64,000 nucleotides of DNA, from NCBI GenBank assembly GCA_023548195.1, contig JAJHZJ010000252.1, positions 248,001-312,000 on the forward strand. Reading direction: 5' to 3'. The notes below the pieces were generated by a model that was given only the letters and a program-made list of their open reading frames with translations, ran no database searches and had not been told where the DNA came from. Numbering within the stretch: the stretch's first letter is position 1; the number at the start of each line of letters is the position of its first letter. Made by a program: the position numbers and the translations under genes. Below are positions 20,661-31,940 of this stretch, piece after piece. This DNA comes from Bettongia penicillata ogilbyi. Taxonomy: Eukaryota > Chordata > Mammalia > Diprotodontia > Potoroidae.

Positions 20661-21995
20661 GTCTCACTAAGTTCAAGTACAAAGGTCCACCAGACTAGCC
20701 TCCTGGACCCTTGCCAGGCTGTTTGTAACACTTACCCTATAGTCCTTGGCTCCCAGATGCCTGAGCCCAAGATTCTGGTTTCAAGGACTCCACTCCAATC
20801 ACCTAGAACTGAAAAGGACAAATGGAATAAGAGGAAACCTAAAGTCCATCTATCAGGGCTGTATGACCTAGGAGGAATATGCTGGAACCAGCCCAAACCA
20901 GATCACAAGGGTCCATTCTTAAATTTGAAGTGTATTTATACCTCAAAAATCAGGCAATGTCAGGGTTTGATTTATTATTTTGTTGTAGGAAAATATTTCT
21001 AATGCAGATTAAAATCCTACTCCCCCATAGACAAATATTAAACATTTATCAATACACCCCTGACTAAGAAAGAAGGGAGGAGGCCCTCAGGCCCTCCCCG
21101 CTTGCTACAAGGTGTTTGCTACAACCTGCTTTAAGCAAAGCACTCCTTCACCTTTGGACAGAATGAGGGAAAAGGGGCAGTCAGTGTTCAGTCAGGTAGT
21201 TTTTTAAGGATGCAGACAGTTCTGACTACACAGCCAATGGAAAAAGGCTGCTCCCAACCATATGATAAGCCAATAAAGAATCTCCCTGAATGCAGTAGTT
21301 CTGCTGTCTCCCAGAAGCAGGCCCCCAGCATCTCCCATGTAAGGGATTCTACTTTTGGAGATCTGGACATGCACCAAACAAACCCCCATCATACAAACTT
21401 CAAATAAAAGTAGAGAAAGCTCATGTGTCCAGAGTGGTATGATTATATTGAAAAGAGGAAGGAGAGGCTGTTAATATCTATTTGTAGAAAGGCAGTACAG
21501 CTCCCTGTATCTGGGTTCTCTGGATACCACCGGACAAAATCGTTTACACTGGACTGTACTTTGAATTACCTAAGGTCTTAGATAAAAGACTATGCCAGAA
21601 TAGGCAAAAATCAGTGACATAGGCACACTTTACAACAGATTCTGAGCCTCCCTTTACTCTCTTAGTTGGGTCTATGCATCAGAAGTTGCCAGACCCTGTT
21701 AGTCAACAGTCATGAGACCTCCCCCAACACTGGCTTTGCTTTCAGAATGCCTGGAATCATTCCCTCAATACTCCCCACATCAACTTCTTCCATTGTCTAA
21801 GAGCAAGACTAAGACACTGTCTGAGATGGCAGGCCTAACTGTGGGGAGCAAGAAGAAAAAAAGACAGATCTTTAATGGTTTCTCCCCTCCCTCAGCCTTT
21901 GCCACTCCCCCACTCTCAGTGCTGGTCTCCTTGAGTAGTGTCCCCGGCCATGTGTCCTATTTCTGTCAGACCCTCCAAAACAATTCCATCCTATA
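20661..21995. other. Unassigned sequence
   Basis: No gene recognised. A CCAATAAAGAATCTCCC word near 21270 resembles an LTR polyadenylation context but nothing else supports an LTR. Confidence 0.35.

Positions 21996-22038
<43 letters not shown>
21996..22038 (+). repeat. (CA)n microsatellite
   Basis: About 21 uninterrupted CA units. Confidence 0.95.
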
Positions 22039-22041
<3 letters not shown>

Positions 22042-22137
22042 TGACTCTACCTCAGGGTCTCTGAGAAGGAAATTATCGAAGAAGCTGATTTTCTTTAAGT
22101 CATCTAACTTCATTTCTCTAGGTGCCTCTAAGTCCCA

Positions 22138-22155
22138 TCAACATCCTATGGAAAC
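22138..22155 (+). repeat. Left 18-bp target-site duplication of antisense L1
   Basis: TCAACATCCTATGGAAAC, identical to 22824-22841. Confidence 0.95.
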
Positions 22156-22184
22156 AACATCCTATATCTATATTTATTTTTATG

Positions 22185-22221
<37 letters not shown>

Positions 22222-22823
22222 ATGTGTGTATATATGCATATGTATATATGCACACATAAACACATTTATTTATTTTCCACTTACACATAAAATTTTTAAC
22301 ATTTGTTTTTAAAACTTTTGAGTTCCAAATTCTCCCTCTCTCTCCTCCCACCCTGCCCCTTGAAGTCAAGTAGCCTGATATAAGGTTATACATATGCAGT
22401 CACACAAAACATATTTCAATATTAGTCAAAACCAAGAAAAATAAAGAAAGATTTTTTAAAGTACATTACAATTTGCATGACTCCATCAGTTTTTTCTCTG
22501 GGCATGGATAGCATTTTTCATCATTATGTCCTTCAGAACTGTTTTAGATCCCTATATTATTGAAAATAGCACTAAGTCATTCACAGTTGATCACTGTAGA
22601 ATATTCCTGTTACTGTGTACAATGTTCCCCTGGTTCTGCTCACTTCACTTTGTATCAGTTCATGAATATCTTTCCAGGATTTCTGGAAAACATCCTGCTT
22701 GTTATTTCTTATAACACAATGGTATCCACCATGTTCAGCCATTCCCCAATTGATGGGTATTTCCTTGACTTCCAGTTCTTTACCACCACAAAAAGAGTTG
22801 CTAGAAATATTTTGCTAGGAAAC
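22156..22823 (-). mobile_element. 5'-truncated L1, antisense, with perfect TSD
   Basis: Read on the minus strand, ORF2's C-terminal region comes first (the forward CATTCCCCAATTGATGGG and TTCTTTACCACCACAAAAAGAG are its reverse complement), then CAGAACCAGGGGAACAT-like words, a 3'UTR and a T-rich/TA-TG tract at 22156-22260 that replaces the poly-A tail. An 18-bp perfect duplication on both sides proves insertion by target-primed reverse transcription. The truncation at about 670 bp is typical. Confidence 0.9.
22168..22260 (+). repeat. TA/TG microsatellite grown from the L1 tail
   Basis: (TA)n then (TG)n then mixed TATG. It lies where the reverse-complemented poly-A tail of the L1 should be. Confidence 0.85.
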
Positions 22824-22841
22824 TCAACATCCTATGGAAAC
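22824..22841 (+). repeat. Right 18-bp target-site duplication of antisense L1
   Basis: Second copy of TCAACATCCTATGGAAAC, next to the truncated 5' end of the L1. Confidence 0.95.
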
Positions 22842-23514
22842 TTTATGGGATATAAGTGAAAAAAAGAACAGGATAATGTAAAACAAGAAATTAATCTTTT
22901 AAGTTAAGACAGTCGAAAGGGAAATGGCCAAAGCAATCTGGAGACCAGAAAATAAAACAAAATAGGGAACTAGGAATCCAACTGGTAGTTTCCCTATAAT
23001 TTTGCTTTAGCAAAGAAGGCTCTGATCCTAAAACTGCTTGTACTACAAGCTCCCCAATGAAGCAATTCAACTCCCTTCTGATATCACCCCAAGTTCCCAT
23101 CACTAAATTTCACTCCCTTTGTCCTCCTCCCACATCTCCTTCCCTTCCTCATTTTCTGCTGGATCCTCTGCTCCAAGCGACAAAACCAGTACCGGTGGTT
23201 TGGAACCAAGGGAATCCCCAGTCTTACTTACTACTAAAGCAAGATGTGCAGAGAGGGATTTAAGGTCCTAATCCTACCCTATGTATTAGGGATTAGCTAG
23301 TTTCCTGACATCCCATATTGGAATTCTAAAGGTTGTCCCACAAAACATTGTTACACATTGTGCTGAAGTTGCGTAATACCTTTAGTGAAATGCAATGCTT
23401 CAGTTCCATTAAAAATGAATAGGCTTTTGTGAACTGCCCCATGATAACAGCTAAACACCACTGGTAACATCATGGAAAATAACTTTCCTTTTCCAAATAC
23501 CTGATTCAGATGTA
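22842..23514. other. Unassigned sequence
   Basis: No recognised feature. Confidence 0.4.
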
Positions 23515-23735
23515 TGCTGGCAAATGTTTAACAACCAGCTTGGGGGGATAGGGGAAGGTACACATGATACATTTTTATATTTTATCAGCAGTATTAACAT
23601 TTTCTTCATCACTTTATTAAGTCTAGACAATCAAGAAAACAAATCAAGCCCTGATTTGTAGCTTTTGCTGATTTTCAATGTGTATATGCTCATGCTGAAA
23701 ATATAACAATCAGTTCAGCTCCTGCTGACTCCATC
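23515..23735. repeat. Unclassified interspersed repeat, copy A
   Basis: Aligns over ~190 bp with 32378-32556: GCTGGCAAATGTTTAACAACCAG vs GCTGGTAAATATTTAGCAACCAG, then TTAACATTTTC..CATCACTTT..TTAA, and a GAAAATATAACAAT-like end. I do not recognise the family; an old DNA transposon or SINE is possible. Confidence 0.65.
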
Positions 23736-24414
23736 ATACTCCTGACTTTACCTAAATGACTTATAGGAAATGATATTCATTTAGGGATTGCTGATGACAC
23801 AGAAGTAAAAGAAAAATGGGCAATGGTTATTTAAGTGGGGTTTATTTAAACAAAATATGAAGAATGGGAAGAGGAGAAAATAAAAAGAGACTAAAAGAGC
23901 AGGAAAGAAAGAGTCCAGAGAGAATAGAAAGAAGTTTAAACTGATGCAAAAAACAGAGAGCATAATCAGCAAAAGGCAAGCTATTCGACTTGATTTTCCA
24001 CTCGCTTGGTAAATGATATTACCAGACTTAGCCTTGATCTCAGCTACAGCGAGAGGTCAAGAAGGGGTCCATGGACTTAAAAATATCCTAGAAATGTGGA
24101 GATGAAGGCTCAATTCAGGCTTTCCTCAGAATTCATTGTCTCTGTTGTAAAGTCCTTGGCCATAAAATGAAAAAATATTATTCTCTCCTATCCCATTGAG
24201 GATGAAGGGAACTAAATTAAAACACAAGAAGGATTTGGGATTTAATCCTTAGCTCAACTAGTTGTGATGCAGTATTGTTGAGGTCAAAAATGGGGAGTTG
24301 GAATCAGAGAATTTTTGGCCTACAGAGAACCATATAAAGGACATCGAGTTTGTAAAGGGAGGGGCTAAAAAGAAAGACTAAGTGACCTTTAAGCTTCCTT
24401 CCAACCATAAATCT
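23736..24414. other. Unassigned sequence
   Basis: No recognised feature. Confidence 0.4.
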
Positions 24415-24546
24415 AACGATCTATTTTCCCTTTACAGGTGGAGACGCTGAGGACCAGAGGGCTTAAGTAAGTTGCCTCCAATCACACATTGCTAGAGTTG
24501 CCCCAGTGCCTTACTTTGTCCTCTACACTTTGCACTGATCCCGAGG
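24415..24546 (-). mobile_element. MIR-type fragment, antisense
   Basis: CCCTTTACAGGTGGAGACGCTGAGG and AAGTAAGTTGCCTCCAATCACACA are the MIR core in reverse. Confidence 0.6.
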
Positions 24547-24558
24547 AACCAGAATTTT

Positions 24559-24699
24559 ATTTTTTGAGAGGGGGAAGACAAGTGACTTGGCTAAGATCAC
24601 ACAGCTAGCAAGTGCCAAGTATCTGAGGCTGGATTTGAACTCATGTCCTCCTGCCTCCAGGGCCAGTGTTCTATTTACGGTGCCACCTACCTGTCCCAG
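24559..24699 (-). mobile_element. Short tRNA-head SINE, antisense, with TSD
   Basis: Reverse orientation from a T-rich tail to the tRNA-like head: AAGTGACTTGGCTAAGATCACACAGCTAG, GGATTTGAACTCATG, GGTGCCACCTACCTGTCCC. Flanked by AACCAGAATTTT (24547-24558) and AACCAGCATTTT (24700-24711), 11 of 12 identical. Confidence 0.85.
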
Positions 24700-24835
24700 A
24701 ACCAGCATTTTGGAGCTAGAGGAGACCTCAGAAGTCTAAGCACCATGTCATTCATTTCCTTCATTTTACAGCTATGCTAACTAAAGCCTATAGAGAAGTT
24801 GAGATTAAGACTGGGAAAACCCAAGCAGCTGGTGA
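24700..24835 (-). mobile_element. MIR-type fragment, antisense
   Basis: TTTGGAGCTAGAGGAGACCTCAGAAG, CTTCATTTTACAGCTATGCTAA and GAGAAGTTGAGATTAAGAC. Confidence 0.55.
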
Positions 24836-25304
24836 ACGCTCTCCTTTCTCCTTCCTTTTATCTATCCAAAAGGATAGAGGTTTAAATACTAAATCTCTTT
24901 CCTTTGGTTAAATGATTTGGTATTTTTTTAAATTAATATTTCAGGTCAGCTTTTCTCAAGATAAAAGTTAAAACCATTCTTCATGATTTTGTCTTTAAAT
25001 ACAAAGAGAAAATAAAAAAGATGACAATGACTATTTGAAAACAGATTTTTCCTGGTTGAAATTTTCATCTTTGACCTGATGACTAGAATTCACTCTAGCG
25101 GGAGCTCTAAACCTTTCACTTTGCTGTATTGATAATATGCATTAACAAGCTGCCAAAAATTGCTTGGGAAGGAATGACCTATGAACTCAAGGATCATTGC
25201 CCTGGAATTAAACTTATCTGTTTTTTTCCAACAGTTTTGAACAAGGCATTCCCTTCATCTCCTAATTTGGCTGTTATATCAGAAAAGGAAATGAGGTTGA
25301 CCTG
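24836..25304. other. Unassigned sequence
   Basis: No recognised feature. Confidence 0.4.
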
Positions 25305-25512
25305 GCAGGACCTATTCACTTATATAGTGCTTTAAGACTTCTAATGCACTTTCTCCACAATGACCTTCTGAGGTCAAGAATTATTCTACCCATTTCATGG
25401 AAGAGGGCACTGAGAGTCAGAGAAGTTGATGAGTCACTCTTATAGTATGTATACAAATCAGAATTCAAACCTACGTCACCAATCAGACACCCAGAATACT
25501 TTACACTGTTGA
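25305..25512 (-). mobile_element. Old MIR-type SINE, antisense, abutted by another SINE
   Basis: ACTTATATAGTGCTTTAAGACTTC, CTTCTGAGGTCAAGAATTATTCTACCCATTTCATGG, CACTGAGAGTCAGAGAAG and CAGAATTCAAACCTA. Confidence 0.65.
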
Positions 25513-25765
25513 TATTGTTGAATCATGACAGACTCTTTATAACCTCATTTCTTTGTGACCCCATTTGGAGTTTTCTTGGCAGATACTGGAAGGGTTTGCC
25601 ATTTCCTTCTCCAGCTCATTTTACAGGTGAGAAACTGAGGCAGAGATAAGTGACTTATCCAGGGTCACACAGCTATTAAGTGTCTGAGACCAGATTTGAA
25701 CTCAGGAATTGAATCTTTCTGCCCCCACTGCTGATGTTCTATCCACTTCCCCCACCTAGCTGCCC
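25513..25765 (-). mobile_element. RTE-tailed SINE, antisense
   Basis: GACAGACTCTTTATAACC, TTGTGACCCCATTTGGAGTTTTCTTGGCAG, GGGTTTGCCATTTCC, GATTTGAACTCAGG and the head CCCCCACCTAGCTGCCC. Confidence 0.9.
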
Positions 25766-25984
25766 CCATACCTTGCACTACACACAAAAATGTCCTTAAG
25801 GGAGAAAGGCTTATGCATCAGGCCAACAAAGGTCATAAGTCAGCACAGAGGCTTAAGCCAAATTCTGGCTAAGGTGCCAAGTCACAAGTCACTGGAAGAA
25901 CATACACAGACCGAGATCAAAGTAGGGCAGAAACCCATGCTTCCCCCAGCTTCTGGATGTACAAGGGACCCCTTGTGAGTTTTT

Positions 25985-26572
25985 TTGGCTCCCCACCTTC
26001 GACTTCACTTCCTACATTTGAATTGTCTTAGAAAGATTCTGAAGATTGCCTGACAGGATAAGGTACCAGACATTGAGGTCCTTTCTCAAACACCCAAACT
26101 CTGCTTCTGAGAGCGTAACTCCAATAGGCTGGTCACATTGTTCAAATGCCAAAGGTCCATTCTCCTAAGAGACTATTTTACAGAGAATTTTCACACAAGA
26201 TAAGCACTTACATGGTGGTAAGAAGAAGCAATCCAAGGACACTCTCAAAGTCTCTTTGAAGAACTTGGACTTGATCATGTGACACGGGAGACACTAGTAT
26301 AAGACCACTAAGCATGGTGTGCCCTCATCAAAGAAGGTGCTGGACTGTATGAGCAAAGCGGAATCAAAGTAGCTCAAAAGAAACCTGGGATGCACAGATT
26401 TAAAGAATGTACCCCAAATGTCTGCATGGATGATTTATGCCCAACCTGTTGTAGACCATTCTGAGCTCATATTGGTCTGATCAGCCACAGTTAGACACAC
26501 TGTAACTTGACTGTCACAAAGCAATGACATTTTGGTTCTCCTCAAGAACAAAGAACAACAGCCAACCTGATG
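25985..26572 (+). mobile_element. Non-LTR LINE relic, ORF C-terminus with a zinc-finger-like end
   Basis: Two frames together show LRKILKIAWQDKVPD near 26030, a KKQSKDTLKVSLKNLDL block near 26225, and CPTCCRPF then AHIGLISHS and TH near 26430-26500. A C-x2-C...H finger at the very end of the protein follows the reverse transcriptase in some LINE clades. The 3' end (AAGAACAAAGAACAACAGCC) matches the tails of the repeats at 11450, 18484 and 20418, so this is a candidate autonomous partner. The clade (RTE-like, Jockey-like or other) is not resolved. Frameshifts and stops make it a fossil. Confidence 0.6.
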
Positions 26573-27084
26573 AGTTGCTAATACAGGTATTGTACGGGTA
26601 TGGCACAGGCCAAGGAAGAGAGGGCTAATAGTGGAAGCAGTAATACCCTGATGGGAACACCAGTGCGGGAAAGCGATCCAGAGGCAAATGTAGCCCAGTG
26701 TTGCCATAGAGACAACACTCATTGTCCATTAGCCAGTACCATGTGAGTGGCCTTCTACTTAAGCTATCTATTCCCCAGGAGCAGGGTAGGATTGCAGCTA
26801 GGGGAAGGGCTGTAAGGACCAGATTTGATCAGGGAGAGAAAATGATACTTCCTTGGGGATGCTATCTCTTCTGAGCTACTCCCCAGACTTTAACATAGAG
26901 GCATGCTAGGGTCATGGGACCCTCTCAGAATCTCTTATACATCTAATTTTGGTTACCTAGGAAGGTCTCCTTCATTTATAATAGTGTTGCTATGTAACTA
27001 ACTACCCCTGCAACCTTACTTCACCTAAAGAAATATTTTCACAGAATTAGTCATAGTTGTTGGATGAGACAATTCTATAATTAA
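26573..27084. other. Unassigned sequence
   Basis: No recognised feature. Confidence 0.4.
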
Positions 27085-27338
27085 TAAGAGCTAACATTTA
27101 TTTCTCCCTTGAAGGATGGCAAAGCATTTTACATATATTATCTCATTTCATCCTCACAACAACCTTGTTAGATCAGTGTACTTATTATCTGAATTTTGCA
27201 GATATGGTAACTGGGGTAGAGAGATGTTGAAACAGCTTGTTCAGGGTCACACATCTAGTAAGTATACAGGGCTGGACTTGAATCCAAGCCTTCCTGAGTC
27301 AAAGTCTAACGTCCTTATCCACTATCCCATCATACCTC
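27085..27338 (-). mobile_element. MIR-type SINE, antisense
   Basis: AAGAGCTAACATTTATTTCTCC, AAGCATTTTACATATATTATCTCATTTCATCCTCACAACAACC, CAGGGTCACACATCTAGTAAG and GACTTGAATCC. Confidence 0.8.
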
Positions 27339-27649
27339 ATTAACTACTTAATTGACAGTCATTAGCCCTAGCCCTGTAGGTACCCCCTTTGGCAGTTTGT
27401 CTTATGTGTCCACCCATGCCTTTTTAGTGGGGAACAGATGCTCAGCTGTAGGATTTGCACATATATTACATACTTGCAGGGGCACTCAGGAGTTGTCCCT
27501 AAAAAATTTGATGTTTGAGCCTGTGTATTTAAGACATCATTCAAATATAATTTCATTTAACTTCTGGTGATGAACTCAGTTGCCAAAATTCCTCTTAGGA
27601 CACAGGCACATAGAGATGGTCTGTGGGAAATCTCCCTAAGATACAATGC
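27339..27649. other. Unassigned sequence
   Basis: No recognised feature. Confidence 0.4.
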
Positions 27650-27800
27650 AGAAGCAGCGTGATTTAACGAAAAGACCACTGGACCAGAAACTCGGAATCC
27701 TGTTTTCAAGCCATCTAACATTTGCTGCGTGGCTCAGCAAATCAACTCTCTGAGTTGCAGTTTCTTCATCTGTTAAATAGGTATAATAATACTTGTAAGG
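27650..27800 (+). mobile_element. MIR fragment, sense
   Basis: GAAAAGACCACTGGACCAGAAACTCGG, CAGTTTCTTCATCTGTTAAATAGG and TATAATAATACTTG. Confidence 0.6.
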
Positions 27801-29664
27801 TGGAGGGGAGGGGCACGGTAAAGACAGCCCATGGAATGCAAACCAGGATGTTTGCCTGTATTTGACTCCTGTGACTCAAGGCTAAAAGATTTGCCCTTCA
27901 AAAGATACAGCATCCCCTTATTGGCTGGAGATTCAGAAGAACTGCTAATTCAAGGGGAGTAAAAACTCCTTTAGCCTCTTTCTTCCTTGCTGGCTACAAA
28001 TAATTTCAGGATGGTTTTGGATTGCTTCCCAAGGGGGAAGGGACAGCTTTTCCTATCACTTTCCCACTCCATTCCAGATCTCCCTGAGGCCACGAGCACT
28101 TACCCTAAACAAGCCAGATTCTGGGTTTGAGGAACTTTTCTTTTCTTTATTCTTTTCTGATCTTAGGGGAATAAGCATCGATCCCAAGATAAAGATGTTT
28201 TGGGGGACCAAAGGATGGGTCTGAATCGCAGCAAAGGAAGAGTCCTTGAACATTTCAGCACTCTTGGAGAGGACAGCCATGAACAAGAGGATTGGCCCAA
28301 GCCTTAGTGTCTTACCAGCAGGCATGTTACAGGATATTTTTTTGGCTAGAGTAGAATAGAAGTTAAATGTAAAATGCCTAATTAGCAGTTCTGCAAACTG
28401 CTTTATGTTCTGATGAGATTTACATGTCAGCCTCCCAATTGATTGTAACAGTGGTTATAAATTAATAAATCCTATTTTGTTTGTTTTTGTCAAAAGTATT
28501 TTGTGAGTCTCTTGTGGGTAGGAATCAAATAACTGTCCCATATCTGATGTATGTTGTATATTGAGTCTCTAATTCCCCGCTTTTGAAGACACGAACTCTA
28601 TATGTACATTTGTGGGGGATAGGAAGGCAAATTGGGATTTAACTCACTAAAGAGTGTGAGAACAGGAGGGAAGCCAGGCTTTCATTAGAGTCTCCAGGGG
28701 TGAAGAAACTGTGGCAGCAGGTTCCCCATCCCTGTTAGGCTCCCCAAGACTGGATACAGTCTAAACTGCATGCCTGGATACAGAACAGAGAATGGTCTCA
28801 ATACCCAGCCCCCAGTGGACCAGGCAGCAGATCCCCAACGTTCAACTTGCACTTTCAATCTCTGGGGCTTTCAGAGGAAATGAGCTCTACAAATATGTGT
28901 TGTTATTATCACTAAGCTATCTGAGACAAACACAAGGCAAAACGAAATCTGAAGAAAACAAAGGTCTGCTTCTCACATAGGGAAACTCAGACTTAAGATG
29001 AACTTCCTTTTTAATCTTCCAAGATATAGAAAACTTCCCAGTTCTCACAATTAGGAGGTCTGAGGTTCTAGAGCTTTGAATGCAGAAAAACGTTACTTTA
29101 CCTGCATCTGTCAATGTAACCACTGTCTCAGGATTCTTAGCAACCCTCGCCTGCGATCACCTGAGACACCACAGGTTTCCCATCTGAGCCAGTTTTCCAC
29201 AAATTGGTTTCTTACTAGCTGTTCTCAGGAGGGCTAATCAACATAAAATCTCAGAGAAGCAGTGCCCCCAGCAAGTCAGGAGGGACCACAGAGACACTGC
29301 TCCTTTACTATCAGCCATGAGGTTCTTTGGAAATCTCATTCACATAATCTTAACCAATTATTTAAGGCTCCATACCACCAACACTGCCAGCAGCACAACA
29401 TCAAAATCATATCATTCCTCTCACCATGCCCCAGAAAGCTTTTCATCCTGGAAGCTCTTTCCAAACTGGGAATTCACACCTTGTAAGTTCCCTGCACCTC
29501 TGTAGTTTTTCCCTCTGATTGGATGACTCCACCCAGAAACTCCATTGAAGGAGAACACCCGGGTCATCTTAGGTCTGGGTTTGCTATTTGAGAAGCACGT
29601 TTTTTCCTTCAATTTTCTGTTTTGCCTAATTTTTGTCTTAGATCGCTTAGAGATAATAATGTCT
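27801..29664. other. Unassigned sequence, the longest repeat-poor stretch
   Basis: About 1.86 kb in which I recognise no repeat, gene or RNA. Open frames are at most 90 codons and show no motif. If a conserved non-coding or exonic element exists in the window, this is one place to test by comparison. Confidence 0.4.
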
Positions 29665-29840
29665 TTACCCCCTCATTCCCCATTGTTTCCTTTCATGTGT
29701 TGCTCTCCCCAATAGAATATAAGCTCCTTGAGAGCAGGATCTGTTTGTCTTTCTACTTGTGTTTGTATTTCTAGTGCCTCACACCATACTGACACATAGT
29801 AGCACTTCATAGACGTTTGTTGACTCACTCCCATAAGGCT
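29665..29840 (+). mobile_element. L2 LINE 3' end
   Basis: AATAGAATATAAGCTCCTTGAGAGCAGGATCTG, TTGTATTTCTAGTGCC and ACACATAGTAGCACTTCATAGACGTTTGTTGA. Confidence 0.75.
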
Positions 29841-29904
29841 TTAGACACAGATCTAGAAGGACTATCCAGTCTATGTAGCTAAGTATACGAAACCAAGGTA
29901 CTAA

Positions 29905-30230
29905 TGATAATTCCCATTTCTATAGCATTTCAAAATTAACCAAAAATCCCTTGAAGGCAGGGACATTCTGGTCTTAATAATTTTCTGGTGCTTGACATAG
30001 TACCTGGCACAAGGTGGGCATTTCATAATTGCTTTCAGTTAATTGTTTACAAAACGCTTCCTTCATAATAATCTTGGGAGAGAAATCTATTATTTTTATT
30101 ATACTTTTAAATCAAAAAGGAGACTGAGGACCAGAAAGGTTAATGACTTTTCTAAGGCCATGTGATTAGTAAGTATGAGAGACGGGATATTTAAACGCCC
30201 CCAGATCATCACTCTACCATGTGACCTCCT
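29905..30230 (-). mobile_element. MIR (antisense) containing an L2 piece (sense)
   Basis: An antisense MIR begins at CCCATTTCTATAGCATTTCAAAA. It is broken by an L2 3' end (CCTTGAAGGCAGGGACATTCTGG ... GGCACAAGGTGGGCATTTCATAATT, 29950-30048) and resumes with ACAAAACGCTTCC and TGAGGACCAGAAAGGTTAATGAC. A short sense MIR stub follows at 30270-30355. Confidence 0.6.
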
Positions 30231-30269
30231 AGTCTACATGGTTGAGTATCTGGAGGTCACTTTGGGAAC

Positions 30270-30355
30270 TGCACCCACCTCTCCTTATTTACATGTTCTG
30301 AGCTTCAGTTTTCCTCACCTATAAAATAGGGGCACTAGATTAAAAATCTTCAGAA
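30270..30355 (+). mobile_element. MIR stub, sense
   Basis: TCTGAGCTTCAGTTTTCCTCACCTATAAAATAGG, followed by CACTAGATTAAAAATC. Confidence 0.5.
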
Positions 30356-30699
30356 TTCCCTTCCATGTTTTACATACTAGGTTTTTGAGCTGCCCTTCTT
30401 ATGGTACAACTAATGCAGAGATTGCAGCATGTATCACTGAATATAATAATCAGGACTCTTTCTGAAGATGATGACTTCTGGGAACTCCTGTAAGAAGGGG
30501 TCAATGACTCCAGTTCCATAGCCTTCACAGCCCTCTGAGGATAATGATAGTCAAACTCTCAGAAAGAAAAGTCAAAGGAAAGGGGATAGAGATGGAGTTC
30601 TTTAGCAAGTGTTGGCTCTACCACTCACTTTCCACTTAACCCTAAACAGCCTTGTACATTTGATTATTTTTCTGTTGAAGAACCTTCCTTTTACCCTTC
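30356..30699. other. Unassigned sequence
   Basis: No recognised feature. Confidence 0.4.
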
Positions 30700-31005
30700 T
30701 ACCTCATCCAGTTACCATTCCTTATCTCTCCTCCTTTTTCACTGCCAAACTTCAAGAATCTGTGCATGCCTACTACCTCTAATTCGTCATCACCCAATCT
30801 CGATTTTTTACAATGTGGCCTCTTGCCTCACTATTCCACTGAAACAACTCTTTTTAAGATTCTCAATAACCTCCAAACTACCAAATACAATGGTCTTTAT
30901 TCTCTAGTTCTCATATTCTTTGATGTCTTTATAGTATTGGACACTGTGGTCACCCATTTTTCTGGGATACTTTCTGCTCCCTTGGCCTTGGAAATCATAT
31001 ACTGT
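30700..31005 (+). mobile_element. L2 LINE ORF2 fragment
   Basis: CTGCCAAACTTCAAGAATC, TGCCTACTACCTCTAATTC, then TCCACTGAAACAACTC, AATAACCTCCAAACTACCAAA and TTCTTTGATGTCTTTATAGTATTGGACACTGTGG. The run encodes relics of the L2 reverse-transcriptase region (FDVF, ALDTV-like). Confidence 0.65.
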
Positions 31006-31007
31006 CA

Positions 31008-31150
31008 CAGAAGCAGGGAGTCACAGAATTTGAGAGATGGAAGGGACCTCAGGGACTGTCTAGTCAATTCCACATCCAGAAGGAAGCCCCACCATAAAAT
31101 GTATTCTCCAGGTTGTCCTCCACTCTCCATTACTCCAACCTCCTTTGTCT
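31008..31150 (-). mobile_element. CR1/L3 LINE 3' end, antisense
   Basis: GGGAGTCACAGAATTTGAGAGATGGAAGGGACCTCAGG is the reverse-complemented CR1/L3 end, as in other amniotes. Confidence 0.55.
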
Positions 31151-31164
31151 TTATCTGAAGAGAT

Positions 31165-31240
31165 TAAGCTTCTCCATCTCTCTGTCTCACTATCTCTGTC
31201 TTTCTCCCTCTCTCTCTCTCCTTCTCTCTTTCCCCTCCCT

Positions 31241-31297
<57 letters not shown>

Positions 31298-31423
31298 CTC
31301 TCTTTCTCTCTCTCTCTCTCTGTCTCTCTCTCTCTTTCCCTTCCCTCCCTCCCTCTCTCTCTCCTTTCTCTCTTTCTCTCTCTCTCTGTCTCTCTCTCTG
31401 TCTCTCTCTCTGTCTCTCTCTCT

Positions 31424-31454
<31 letters not shown>

Positions 31455-31616
31455 TTCCCTCCCTCCCTCCCTCCCTCTCTCTCTCTCCTTCTCTCCTTTC
31501 TCTCTCCTCCCTTCTCTCCTCTCTGTCTCTCTCTCTCTCTTCTCCCTCCTCTCCCTCCCCTCCCCTCCCTCCCTCTCTCTCTTTCCTCCTCTCTCTTTCT
31601 CTCTCTCTCTCTTCTC

Positions 31617-31657
<41 letters not shown>

Positions 31658-31698
31658 TCTCTCTCTTCTCTCTCTTCTCTCTCTCTCTCTTCTCTCTC

Positions 31699-31746
<48 letters not shown>

Positions 31747-31752
31747 TTTCTC
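31165..31752 (+). repeat. ~580-bp polypyrimidine (CT)n tract
   Basis: Almost only C and T with CTCT, CCCT and occasional TGTCTCT units. Three long open frames (Leu/Ser-rich on plus, Arg/Glu-rich on minus) are by-products. Mirror-symmetric CT segments could form triplex (H-DNA). Confidence 0.95.
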
Positions 31753-31940
31753 ATGGGTAACTTATGGGTACTACTCAGTCATCTCAAATGTGGTATAGTG
31801 GAGGTATTGACATTTTGATAGGACAAAATCCCCATCAGATGGGAATACAGAAAACTACCTCAGCACACACCCTCTGTGTGTTAATTATAAGCAAATGCAG
31901 TCTACACTAACTTGACAGCTCAGCTATTGCTCAGGACCTT

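Noticed and set aside
21200..21420. LTR polyadenylation region (CCAATAAAG)
   Set aside because: A single signal without ends or a TATA box.
31113..31798. Three long open frames (about 200 codons) of Leu/Ser or Arg/Glu repeats
   Set aside because: They are read through the polypyrimidine tract; any frame of a CT repeat stays open.
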